Source of the DNA: JBFWVD01 sp050246915
GTDB taxonomy: Bacteria > Actinomycetota > Acidimicrobiia > Acidimicrobiales > Ilumatobacteraceae
Direction: 5' to 3'
Assembly: GCA_050246915.1 (NCBI GenBank)
Contig: JBFWVD010000015.1
Coordinates: 1-64,000, forward strand
DNA: 64,000 nucleotides
Program-made: the position numbers and the translations under genes
The notes under the pieces: generated by a model
Database searches by the model: none
Told to the model about the DNA's origin: nothing
Seen by the model: only the letters and a program-made list of their open reading frames with translations
Shown here: piece after piece, positions 25,524 through 32,279 of the stretch
How positions within the stretch are numbered: the first letter of the stretch is position 1
Layout of the letters: each line of letters begins with the position of its first letter

Positions 25524-26240
25524 ATGGAGGGCGACGACTTCATAGTGACGATGGGGTTGGTCGAGGAAGGCCCATCCGCGATGTGGGTCCGCCTCCACGA
25601 CCGAGCGGGCACGTGGTGGATCGATGGCAACCCGCACACCCATCGCGGCCGAATGCGGGCTTGGAATGACGCGGACCAACGGCCGATCTTCTTCTCGCTG
25701 AGTGACGTGGAGGACGCTTCGCCGCTCGCCTGGGCCTGGATCGCAGGATTCCTTGCCGGGAGCGCGCCCGGTCCGGAGATCATGTTCGGACTCGACTATG
25801 ACGATGACCGACTCCGCCGCTGGCGTCGTGCGGAACGCGAGTACCGGCGTAGTGGTGAATGGCCGCATGCGGATTGGGGTGTGCTCATCGACTTCCCGGA
25901 AGGTGTCGAACTCCCGGTGAACGTGTGGATGCATCGGGGGGACGAGGTGTGGGAGTGGACGGGCGAATGGCGCAAGGCGCTATCGCCCGCGGGACGTCTC
26001 GACGACGACGGCCGGGCCAGCGTGTGCGATGAACATGAACTCGAATGGGTGAGCTCCGATGCCTTGAACGCAGGTGATCACGACCGGAAGACCTCGGAGC
26101 CTGTCCGAGGCGGTCACCAGACGGTGGCGATGGCCGGGGAGCCAGTCGCGTATGCATGGATCTTGTCATCCTTGGTGAGTAGGACGCATCCGTTTGCGAT
26201 GGCCGTCGCGACGATGATGCGGTCCGCGGGATCGCCATGA
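25524..26240 (+). CDS. Unknown Trp-rich protein; 3' end overlaps vapC-like gene
   Basis: I do not recognise this 238-residue protein. It is rich in Trp and charged residues (AWAWIAGFLAGS, RLRRWRRAEREYRRSGEWPHADWG) and soluble in appearance. The ATG at 25524 follows GAGGAGG by 5 nt, a strong site. The last ~42 codons run antisense to the 3' end of the PIN toxin gene (26114-26240) and look like shadow sequence, so the original protein may have ended earlier. Only the first ~195 residues are convincing as coding. Confidence 0.55.
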   Translation: MEGDDFIVTMGLVEEGPSAMWVRLHDRAGTWWIDGNPHTHRGRMRAWNDADQRPIFFSLSDVEDASPLAWAWIAGFLAGSAPGPEIMFGLDYDDDRLRRWRRAEREYRRSGEWPHADWGVLIDFPEGVELPVNVWMHRGDEVWEWTGEWRKALSPAGRLDDDGRASVCDEHELEWVSSDALNAGDHDRKTSEPVRGGHQTVAMAGEPVAYAWILSSLVSRTHPFAMAVATMMRSAGSP

Positions 26241-26530
26241 AAGTCTTCGAGTGAGCCTGCCGCCACGGCGATCGACGGGGTGAACTCGGCGACCGCCACG
26301 CGATCACCGGCGAGGAAGTCGTTGACCCACGCAGCGACCGGTCGATCGAGCGCAACGCGGCGCTTGTGGGCCAGCATGCTGAGTTCCCAGAACGAGATGG
26401 GGCTGACGAGGATGCGCGAGGCGTTCGTGATCGCTTTCGCGGCGCGACGCGACAATCGGTCGGAACCAGCTTGCCACCACACCAGCGCGTGCGTGTCGAG
26501 CAGTGCCGCGGCCCCGTCACTGCTCGGCAT
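26114..26530 (-). CDS. PIN-domain toxin, VapC-like
   Basis: This 138-residue protein has the PIN ribonuclease layout: LLDTHALVWW with the first Asp, a SFWELSML segment with a conserved Glu, and FHGDPADRIIVATA with two Asp. It belongs to the group paired with Phd/YefM antitoxins (PIN_VapC-Smc6-like). The likely ATG at 26530 overlaps the antitoxin 3' end by 14 nt, typical of type II pairs. VapC toxins cleave tRNA or rRNA. The longer in-frame start at 26569 is less likely. Confidence 0.85.
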   Translation of the reverse strand: MPSSDGAAALLDTHALVWWQAGSDRLSRRAAKAITNASRILVSPISFWELSMLAHKRRVALDRPVAAWVNDFLAGDRVAVAEFTPSIAVAAGSLEDFHGDPADRIIVATAIANGCVLLTKDDKIHAYATGSPAIATVW

Positions 26531-26747
26531 GCCACTGTTCTCCAGTCGAGAAATAGGACGCGTCGTCATCGGCGAGGAGCGTGATGCTGCCGATCATGTT
26601 CGACTCCTGCGGGCCGATCGGCACGACACGGGCGACGGGCTTGCCGTGCTTGGTGATCACGATCGACGCATGGCTCGCGGCGACTTCGTCCAAGAGCGCG
26701 AGGCAGCGGGCTTTGAACTCACTCGCCTTCATCGAGGTCTCTGCCAT
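26517..26747 (-). CDS. Phd/YefM family antitoxin
   Basis: This 76-residue protein shows the Phd/YefM N-terminal fold: KASEFKARCLALLDEVAAS, then VITKHGKPVARVVPI. The C-terminal half binds the toxin. The ATG at 26747 directly abuts a large palindrome, consistent with autorepression by the antitoxin; the internal ATG at 26732 is an alternative. It neutralises the PIN toxin encoded downstream. Confidence 0.87.
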   Translation of the reverse strand: MAETSMKASEFKARCLALLDEVAASHASIVITKHGKPVARVVPIGPQESNMIGSITLLADDDASYFSTGEQWHAEQ

Positions 26748-26801
26748 GCAGCGAGCATATATGACTACTGACCATGGTCAGAGGTCATATATGCTCGCTG
26801 C
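26748..26801. promoter_or_regulatory. 54-bp near-perfect palindrome, likely toxin-antitoxin operator
   Basis: Outer arms GCAGCGAGCATATATGAC (26748-26765) and its exact reverse complement (26784-26801) surround an inner perfect palindrome CTGACCATGGTCAG (26768-26781), all centred on the same point with two mismatched pairs. It begins one base before the antitoxin start codon. The AT-rich CATATATG core may also hold the -10 element. Autorepression is the usual mode for such pairs; binding is inferred. Confidence 0.75.
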
Positions 26802-26861
26802 CCCGATAGGTATGGCCCTTGTGCACGCTCTCCCGGTCTTCCGACGTGGCACGATGTCGAC

Positions 26862-27182
26862 ATGGGATTCCTCGACAAAGCCAAAGAGAAGGCACAAGAA
26901 CTTGCCGGCCAGGCCAAGGACAAGTTCGAGGACGTGCAAGGCAAGCGCAAGGCGGACTCGCTGCTCGATGACCTCGGGCGCATCATCTACCTCGATCGCA
27001 CCGGCCGCCCGACCGACGACGCCGAGGCCGAGATCGTCCGCCTCGTCGCCGAGCTGCAGAAGCTCGAGGCCGAAGGCATCGAAGTGGCCACCAAGAAGGC
27101 GCCCGAGGCCCCGGCCGCGGGCGACTCCGACGTGACGCCGTCGGGCGGCACCGATCTTCCGCCGCCAGCTACTCCGACCTGA
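26862..27182 (+). CDS. Small charged protein of unknown function
   Basis: This 106-residue protein starts MGFLDKAKEKAQELAG, a Lys/Glu/Ala-rich amphipathic helix. The middle contains DDLGRIIYLDRTGRPTDDAEAEIVRLVAELQKLEAEG, read as two further helices (the diagnostic part is AEAEIVRLVAELQKLE). The tail is Pro/Thr rich. I cannot name the family with confidence; it looks like a small helical cytosolic protein found near core genes in Actinobacteria. It ends 14 nt before dapB on the same strand. Confidence 0.65.
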   Translation: MGFLDKAKEKAQELAGQAKDKFEDVQGKRKADSLLDDLGRIIYLDRTGRPTDDAEAEIVRLVAELQKLEAEGIEVATKKAPEAPAAGDSDVTPSGGTDLPPPATPT

Positions 27183-27196
27183 GCAGCGACCTCCAC

Positions 27197-27919
27197 ATGA
27201 TCACCGTTGGTGTGTTGGGCGCGCGCGGGCGCATGGGGGCCACGGTCTGCGACGCCGTCAACGCCGACGCAGAACTCGAACTCGTCGCCGCGGTCGATGT
27301 CGGCGATGATCTCGACCCGCTGCTGAAGGCGTCGGTCGTCGTCGACTTCACCATCGCCCCAGCGGCGCGGGTGAACCTGCCGTGGTTGGCGGCCAACGGC
27401 ATTCATGCCGTCGTCGGCACCACCGGTTTGAACGATGATGACCTTGCCCTGCTTCGCTCATCGTTCACGACGTCGAACTGCCTGATCGCCGCCAACTTCG
27501 CCATCGGTGCGGTCTTGATGATGCGGTTCGCCGAGATGGCGGCGCCGTTCTTCGAAACCGCCGAGATCATCGAACTCCATCACGACGCCAAGATCGATGC
27601 GCCCAGCGGCACGGCTACCACCACGGCCAACCGGATGGCCGCGGCGTCATCGCAATGGGCACCGGACCCGACGCAACACGAGGTCATCGTCGGCGCTCGT
27701 GGCGGGGAGGGCCCGGCGGGCATCCGCATCCACTCGGTGCGCATGCGGGGCATGGTCGCCCATCAAGAGGTGGTGCTCGGCACCACCGGCCAAACCCTCA
27801 CCATCCGTCACGACACCATCGATCGGTCATCGTTCATGCCCGGCGTGGTGTTGGCGTGCAAGCGCATCGCCGACCACCCCGGCCTGACCATCGGGCTCGA
27901 CCCGATGCTCGGCCTGTAG
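27197..27919 (+). CDS. dapB: 4-hydroxy-tetrahydrodipicolinate reductase
   Basis: DapB reduces hydroxytetrahydrodipicolinate with NAD(P)H in the lysine/diaminopimelate pathway. The 240-residue protein shows the Rossmann start GVLGARGRMGATVC, VDFTIAPAAR, GTTGLND, and the signature ELHHDAKIDAPSGTA with the catalytic His pair and Lys. Length matches actinobacterial DapB. dapA is 14 kb downstream and dapF near the end of the window, all on the same strand. Confidence 0.95.
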   Translation: MITVGVLGARGRMGATVCDAVNADAELELVAAVDVGDDLDPLLKASVVVDFTIAPAARVNLPWLAANGIHAVVGTTGLNDDDLALLRSSFTTSNCLIAANFAIGAVLMMRFAEMAAPFFETAEIIELHHDAKIDAPSGTATTTANRMAAASSQWAPDPTQHEVIVGARGGEGPAGIRIHSVRMRGMVAHQEVVLGTTGQTLTIRHDTIDRSSFMPGVVLACKRIADHPGLTIGLDPMLGL

Positions 27920-27962
27920 GGCTGCTCGAACCCCCTTCGCGCTCGTCGATCTGCCGAGCGCG

Positions 27963-28748
27963 TCAGCGGTTGTACATGCGGGCGTTGGCCTGATCGCGGG
28001 GCTTGATCACGATCTGATCGATGTTCACGTGCGACGGGCGTGTCACTGCCCACGCGACGCAGTCGGCCACGTCGTCGGCTGTTGCCGGTGTGACCCCGGC
28101 ATACACCGCAGCGGCACGCTCGGCGTCGCCGTCGAAGCGCACCAGCGAGAACTCGGTCTCGGCGATCATGCCGGGATCGATCTCGGTGATGCGCACCGGG
28201 CGACCCAGCAATTCCATGCGCAACACCTGTTGCAGCGCATGGATCGGGTACTTCGCGGCGTGGTAGCCGGCGCCGCCGATGTAGGGCTCGAGGCCGGCGA
28301 TCGATCCCATGAGCACGATGTGCCCATCGCCCGACGCCTCCAGTTGGGGGAGGAGTGCCTTGATCATGCGCACCGTGCCGAGCACGTTGACCTCGAACAT
28401 GCGTTGCCAGCCGACGAGATCGGCGTGCTCGACCTTGTCGAGACCCAACGCGCCACCGGCGTTGCACACCACGACGCGACAGTCGCTCACGCTGGCGACG
28501 AACCGGGCCACTGATTCGTCATCGGCCACGTCGAGCGGCACCGCCCGAGCCTCGGGTCCACACTGGGCCGCCACTGCGGCGAGTTGGTCGATCCGTCGGG
28601 CTCCGAGGACCACGGAGAAGCCCGACGCGGCAAGCAACCGCGCCGTCGCCGCACCGATGCCGCTCGATGCGCCCGTGACCACCGCGGTACCCCACCCCTG
28701 ATAGCCCGAGGTAGGTGTGGACGATGACGGGCAGTCCGGGTCAGTCAT
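27963..28748 (-). CDS. Short-chain dehydrogenase/reductase
   Basis: This 261-residue classical SDR shows TGASSGIG (cofactor-binding), CNAGG, and the active-site YHAAK with an upstream Ser in MGSIAGL. The hydride cofactor is NAD(P). A ~20-residue N-terminal stretch before the Rossmann fold is Ser/Pro rich. The substrate is unknown. It is convergent with dapB and divergent from the DUF4388 gene. Confidence 0.88.
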   Translation of the reverse strand: MTDPDCPSSSTPTSGYQGWGTAVVTGASSGIGAATARLLAASGFSVVLGARRIDQLAAVAAQCGPEARAVPLDVADDESVARFVASVSDCRVVVCNAGGALGLDKVEHADLVGWQRMFEVNVLGTVRMIKALLPQLEASGDGHIVLMGSIAGLEPYIGGAGYHAAKYPIHALQQVLRMELLGRPVRITEIDPGMIAETEFSLVRFDGDAERAAAVYAGVTPATADDVADCVAWAVTRPSHVNIDQIVIKPRDQANARMYNR

Positions 28749-28755
28749 GTCGTCG

Positions 28756-28761
28756 ACGGTA
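28756..28761 (-). promoter_or_regulatory. Candidate -10 (TACCGT) for the SDR gene, leaderless type
   Basis: On the minus strand TACCGT ends 7 nt before the ATG at 28748. The intervening bases contain no Shine-Dalgarno sequence. Confidence 0.35.
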
Positions 28762-28796
28762 ATCGGTGCCGGTCCGTCGCTCTGGAAGGACCTTGT

Positions 28797-28808
28797 GCCC
28801 CATATGGG
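28797..28808. promoter_or_regulatory. Palindrome GCCCATATGGGC in a divergent promoter region
   Basis: A perfect 12-bp palindrome lies between the SDR and DUF4388 starts, followed by a second TGGG/CCCA pair (28805-28820). It may be an operator for either gene. Inference only. Confidence 0.35.
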
Positions 28809-28865
28809 CCGTATGACCCATTGAAGTTCTCAAGGTGCCATCACGGCTGGTCGATGATCTCGATC

Positions 28866-29582
28866 ATGGTCCACGGCTCGCTCTCCCAGCTGAATGCGCT
28901 CGAGCTGTTGGCGGCCGCAGGCGAGGAACCGGGCCGCCAACTGGTGGTCATCCGCGTTCCTCAGGGCGTCACCGAGTTCATCGTCGACGGACAGATGGTC
29001 GACCTCGTGTCGGCCCCGTGGACACCGTCGTCCACGACGGTTCCAGAGCTGCTGTTCGAACTGTTGCGTTGCCGCGTCGGGACCTTCGAGGTGTCGGCCC
29101 TGCAGCGCGAGCGGATGCAGACCTATCCCATCGGCTTCACCGTCATCGTGCAGGTGCTCGAGCAGATCGCCTCCGAATGGGTCGATCTCGCCGACGACAT
29201 CCCCAGCGCAGACAGCGTCATCGAGCTGAACCCGACGTTGCAGCGCTCGACGGTGATCTTGGACGAGAACCGTTGGGCCGTCGTCCGGGCCATTGGCAAC
29301 GGCTCCACGCTCGATCGCCTCATCGCCGAGACAGCATTGAGCGAACTGACCGTGCGACGGCTGCTCGCTCATTGCCTCACCAACGGCTTGGTCACCGTCG
29401 ACGGCCGGACCGGCCGTCGCAGTGTCAAGACGGCGGCGGTGGCGGCGGCTCGTGCTCGCGATGAGCAGTCGACCCGAGCTCAGCGGCCAGCTGCGCAGCC
29501 TGACGACGAGCTTGGATCGATGCCTGCACCATCGACACGGCAACGAGACCTCCAACCAGCAGCCATTGGTATCGCTGGATGA
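28866..29582 (+). CDS. DUF4388 (PATAN-like) domain protein
   Basis: This 238-residue protein begins VHGSLSQLNALELLAAAGEEPG after Met, the pattern of DUF4388/PATAN domains in bacterial signalling proteins. Residues ~150-205 resemble a winged-helix end with STLDRLIAETALSELTVRRLL. The ATG at 28866 starts the domain directly; ATG 28854 is also possible. The 3' end overlaps the convergent VTT-like gene by 158 bp, so the Arg/Gln-rich C-terminal tail may be partly fortuitous. Confidence 0.65.
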   Translation: MVHGSLSQLNALELLAAAGEEPGRQLVVIRVPQGVTEFIVDGQMVDLVSAPWTPSSTTVPELLFELLRCRVGTFEVSALQRERMQTYPIGFTVIVQVLEQIASEWVDLADDIPSADSVIELNPTLQRSTVILDENRWAVVRAIGNGSTLDRLIAETALSELTVRRLLAHCLTNGLVTVDGRTGRRSVKTAAVAAARARDEQSTRAQRPAAQPDDELGSMPAPSTRQRDLQPAAIGIAG

Positions 29583-30156
29583 AGTCGAGGGCGTCCTTGA
29601 GCGGTTCCTCGAACTCCTTGCCCGCCCACCAGAACAGTACGAGCCGTCCAGCGATGCCGACCGCGCCGAGCACGGCGACCTTGGTGCGGCTGACGCGCGC
29701 CATGCCCGCCAGCATCCACACGAACGAGTTGGGCATGAGCACCAGCAACACTGATTGCGCTTTGGCAAAGGCCCGCTGTACCCACCCGAGGTAGCCCGTC
29801 TGTCCTTGGGTCTGTCGTTCGATCCAGCCGATGCCGCGGTGACCGTAGTCGCGGCCGAGCAGATAGAAGAACGGGGCGGGGATCGCCAGACGGATCGCGG
29901 CGATCATGAAGTACGCGATGGGTGAGATACCGCTGGCGACGGTGAGCAACAGATGGCGGTTGCGGCTGTTCATGGCCAGGAGCAACTCGGGGTGATCGTT
30001 GACGAGGGTCGGGCCCATGAAGCCGCCGACCATTGCGATGACGTAGAGCACAGAGCACGGCAGCGCCAGGCGCGTCAGGTGACGGGGGTTGATCTTCGGG
30101 CGGGGGATGTCGGCCTCGGGGGTGTCCCAGCGCACGGGCTCTGGCGGGCTCGTCAT
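29425..30156 (-). CDS. VTT/DedA-like integral membrane protein
   Basis: This 243-residue protein has about four hydrophobic segments. The central part, FMIAAIRLAIPAPFFYLLGRDYG, GWIERQTQGQ, and a later WAGKEFEEPLKDALDFI, resembles VTT (DedA/SNARE-associated) membrane proteins, which are linked to lipid flipping. It ends in a run of six Pro. The ATG at 30156 follows no strong site. The 3' end overlaps the DUF4388 gene. Family assignment is moderate. Confidence 0.6.
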   Translation of the reverse strand: MTSPPEPVRWDTPEADIPRPKINPRHLTRLALPCSVLYVIAMVGGFMGPTLVNDHPELLLAMNSRNRHLLLTVASGISPIAYFMIAAIRLAIPAPFFYLLGRDYGHRGIGWIERQTQGQTGYLGWVQRAFAKAQSVLLVLMPNSFVWMLAGMARVSRTKVAVLGAVGIAGRLVLFWWAGKEFEEPLKDALDFIQRYQWLLVGGLVAVSMVQASIQARRQAAQLAAELGSTAHREHEPPPPPPS

Positions 30157-30304
30157 CTCGTCAGCACCGTCATCGCCTCGGAAGCGTACGCTGCCGGACG
30201 GTCGGGTCGGGGTCGTCGCCAGGGGAGGCGGCGGTCCCATGGCCACGGCGCACGAAGAGGCACACCACGCAAGACCGCCCGCTTTCGCACCAGGGGGACC
30301 GCAG

Positions 30305-31978
30305 ATGCTCGGACTCATGCAGGACATTCCGTTGTCGATCGCCATGATCTTCGACCGCGCCGAGAACTTCCATCGCGACCGACCGATCGTGACCGTCACC
30401 GCCAACGGGCGCGAACGAACCACGTATCGGCAGTGGGCCGAGCGGACTCGCAGGCTGGGTTCGATGCTCGAACGCCTCGGCCTCGCCCCCGACGCTCGGG
30501 TGGGCACGTTCGCCTGGAACACGGCTCGTCATCTCGAGCTCTACTTCGCCGCCCCATGCACCGGACGCGTGTTGCACACGCTCAACATCCGGCTCTTCCC
30601 CGAGCAGATCACCTACATCGTGAACCACGCTGCCGACGAGGTGATCTTCCTCGATCGCTCGCTGGCCCCGTTGTTGGCTCCTTTGCTCGACACGTTCACC
30701 ACCGTCCGTCATCTGGTGGTGATGGACGACGGCAAAGGCGGCATCGAACTCCCCGACGGTTCTGTCGGCTGGCCCCCGGCAGGGGAGCGGCCAGCCACGT
30801 GGCACGGCATGGAGCTGCACGACTACGAGGAACTCCTCGCGCAGTGCGAGCCGATGCAGTGGCCCGAGCTCGATGACGAACACCGTGCCGCGTCGATGTG
30901 TTACACGAGCGGCACCACCGGCAACCCCAAGGGGGTCGTGTACAGCCATCGTTCGACGGTCCTGCACACGATGGCGACGATGATCGCCAACAACATCGGG
31001 GTCTGTGAACGCGACATCGTGTTGCCCGTTGTGCCGATGTTCCATGCCAACTCCTGGGGACTGGCCCACGGCGCCGTGGCAGCTGGTGCCGGCATCATCA
31101 TGCCCGGGCCCGACCTGTCCGGCCCCGCCCTCGCCGATCTCATCGTGGACGAGAAGGTGAGCGTTGCCGCTGGCGTCCCCACCATCTGGCAAGCCGTATT
31201 GCCATGCCTCGCCGGCCGTGACACCTCGAGCCTGCGCATCATCCCCTGCGGCGGTTCGGCCGTTCCTCGCTCGCTGAGCGAGGCCTACCGTGAGCAAGTC
31301 GGGTTGCCTCTCTACCAAGCGTGGGGCATGACCGAGACCAGCCCAGTGGCCGCGTGCTGCACCCTGACGCCGGCCATGGATGAATGGGACGAGGACACGC
31401 GTGCTGATCAACGCACCACCGTTGGTAGGGCGCTGTTCGGCGTGGCCTTCCGGGTGGTCGAGCCCGACACGACGACGAAGCTCCCCTGGGATGGGGAGTC
31501 CACCGGCGAGTTGCAGGTGCGGGGAAACTGGATCGCTGAGCAGTACTACAGCGATCCCAGCGGTGCGGCCAGCTTCACCCCGGATGGATGGCTGCGAACC
31601 GGCGATGTCGCGCAGGTCGATCAGTACGGCTTCATCCGACTGGTCGATCGCACCAAGGACCTCATCAAGTCCGGTGGTGAATGGATCAGCTCGGTCGAGT
31701 TGGAGAACGAGCTCATGGCCCATCCGCAGGTGGCAGAGGCGGCCGTCGTGGGTGTGGCCCATCCCAAGTGGGGTGAGCGCCCGTTGGCCTGCATCGTGCT
31801 CCGCCCTGGTGCGCAGTTGAGCCGCGACGAGGTGCTCGATTGGCTGAGGCCCAAGCTCGCCCATTGGCAACTGCCCGACGACGTCGTGTTCATCGACGAG
31901 GTACCCAAGACGAGCGTCGGGAAGTTCTCGAAGAAGGACCTGCGCGCTCGATTCGCGGATCATCTCCTGGGGAGCTGA
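30305..31978 (+). CDS. Long-chain fatty acid--CoA ligase (AMP-forming)
   Basis: This acyl-adenylate enzyme activates carboxylic acids with ATP and CoA. It has 557 residues from the ATG at 30305, which follows AGGGGGA with good spacing and begins MLGLMQDIPLSIAMIFD, the usual FadD-type N-terminus. It shows the phosphate loop YTSGTTGNPKGV, the YQAWGMTETSP motif, GWLRTGDVAQVD, and the catalytic Lys near the end (SVGKFSKKDLR). An upstream ATG at 30239 would add 22 residues. The acyl specificity (medium or long chain) is inferred. Confidence 0.9.
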   Translation: MLGLMQDIPLSIAMIFDRAENFHRDRPIVTVTANGRERTTYRQWAERTRRLGSMLERLGLAPDARVGTFAWNTARHLELYFAAPCTGRVLHTLNIRLFPEQITYIVNHAADEVIFLDRSLAPLLAPLLDTFTTVRHLVVMDDGKGGIELPDGSVGWPPAGERPATWHGMELHDYEELLAQCEPMQWPELDDEHRAASMCYTSGTTGNPKGVVYSHRSTVLHTMATMIANNIGVCERDIVLPVVPMFHANSWGLAHGAVAAGAGIIMPGPDLSGPALADLIVDEKVSVAAGVPTIWQAVLPCLAGRDTSSLRIIPCGGSAVPRSLSEAYREQVGLPLYQAWGMTETSPVAACCTLTPAMDEWDEDTRADQRTTVGRALFGVAFRVVEPDTTTKLPWDGESTGELQVRGNWIAEQYYSDPSGAASFTPDGWLRTGDVAQVDQYGFIRLVDRTKDLIKSGGEWISSVELENELMAHPQVAEAAVVGVAHPKWGERPLACIVLRPGAQLSRDEVLDWLRPKLAHWQLPDDVVFIDEVPKTSVGKFSKKDLRARFADHLLGS

Positions 31979-32279
31979 CACGCGATAACGCGACCTCGCG
32001 TCACTGCGCGCGTGCGGGCGAGCGCGCGGGGTGAGGTCAACTGGAGTTGGCAGTGACAAGGTGAGTTGCCTCTGATTGGTGCTGTGAACAGTCGCGCCAA
32101 CACGCCCTGTGGCAAGTGGTTGCGTTAGCAACGAAAACCCATGCGAGCGCGCCCGATTGCCGCGATCGGTGCAGAGGCCCGCAGTACCGTGCCCCCTCGT
32201 CAAGCTGAGAGTCAGATGGCTCCACACATCCCAATCACAGCAACCCGGGCGGCGGCGGCCGGGACAACAGGACGGTGAG
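31979..32279. other. Intergenic region between acyl-CoA ligase and glycosyltransferase gene
   Basis: No gene is seen. It holds a weak GCGCGC hairpin (arms 32006-32011 and 32022-32027) that could end the ligase transcript, and a small stem GTTGC-GTTA-GCAAC (32119-32132) in an AT-richer stretch. The region before the next start (GGACGGTGAG) serves as its ribosome-binding site. I could not match any known riboswitch. Confidence 0.5.

Noticed and set aside
32100..32279. c-di-GMP or c-di-AMP riboswitch before the glycosyltransferase
   Set aside because: There is a small stem-loop, but the conserved bases of GEMM or ydaO-type aptamers could not be matched by eye.
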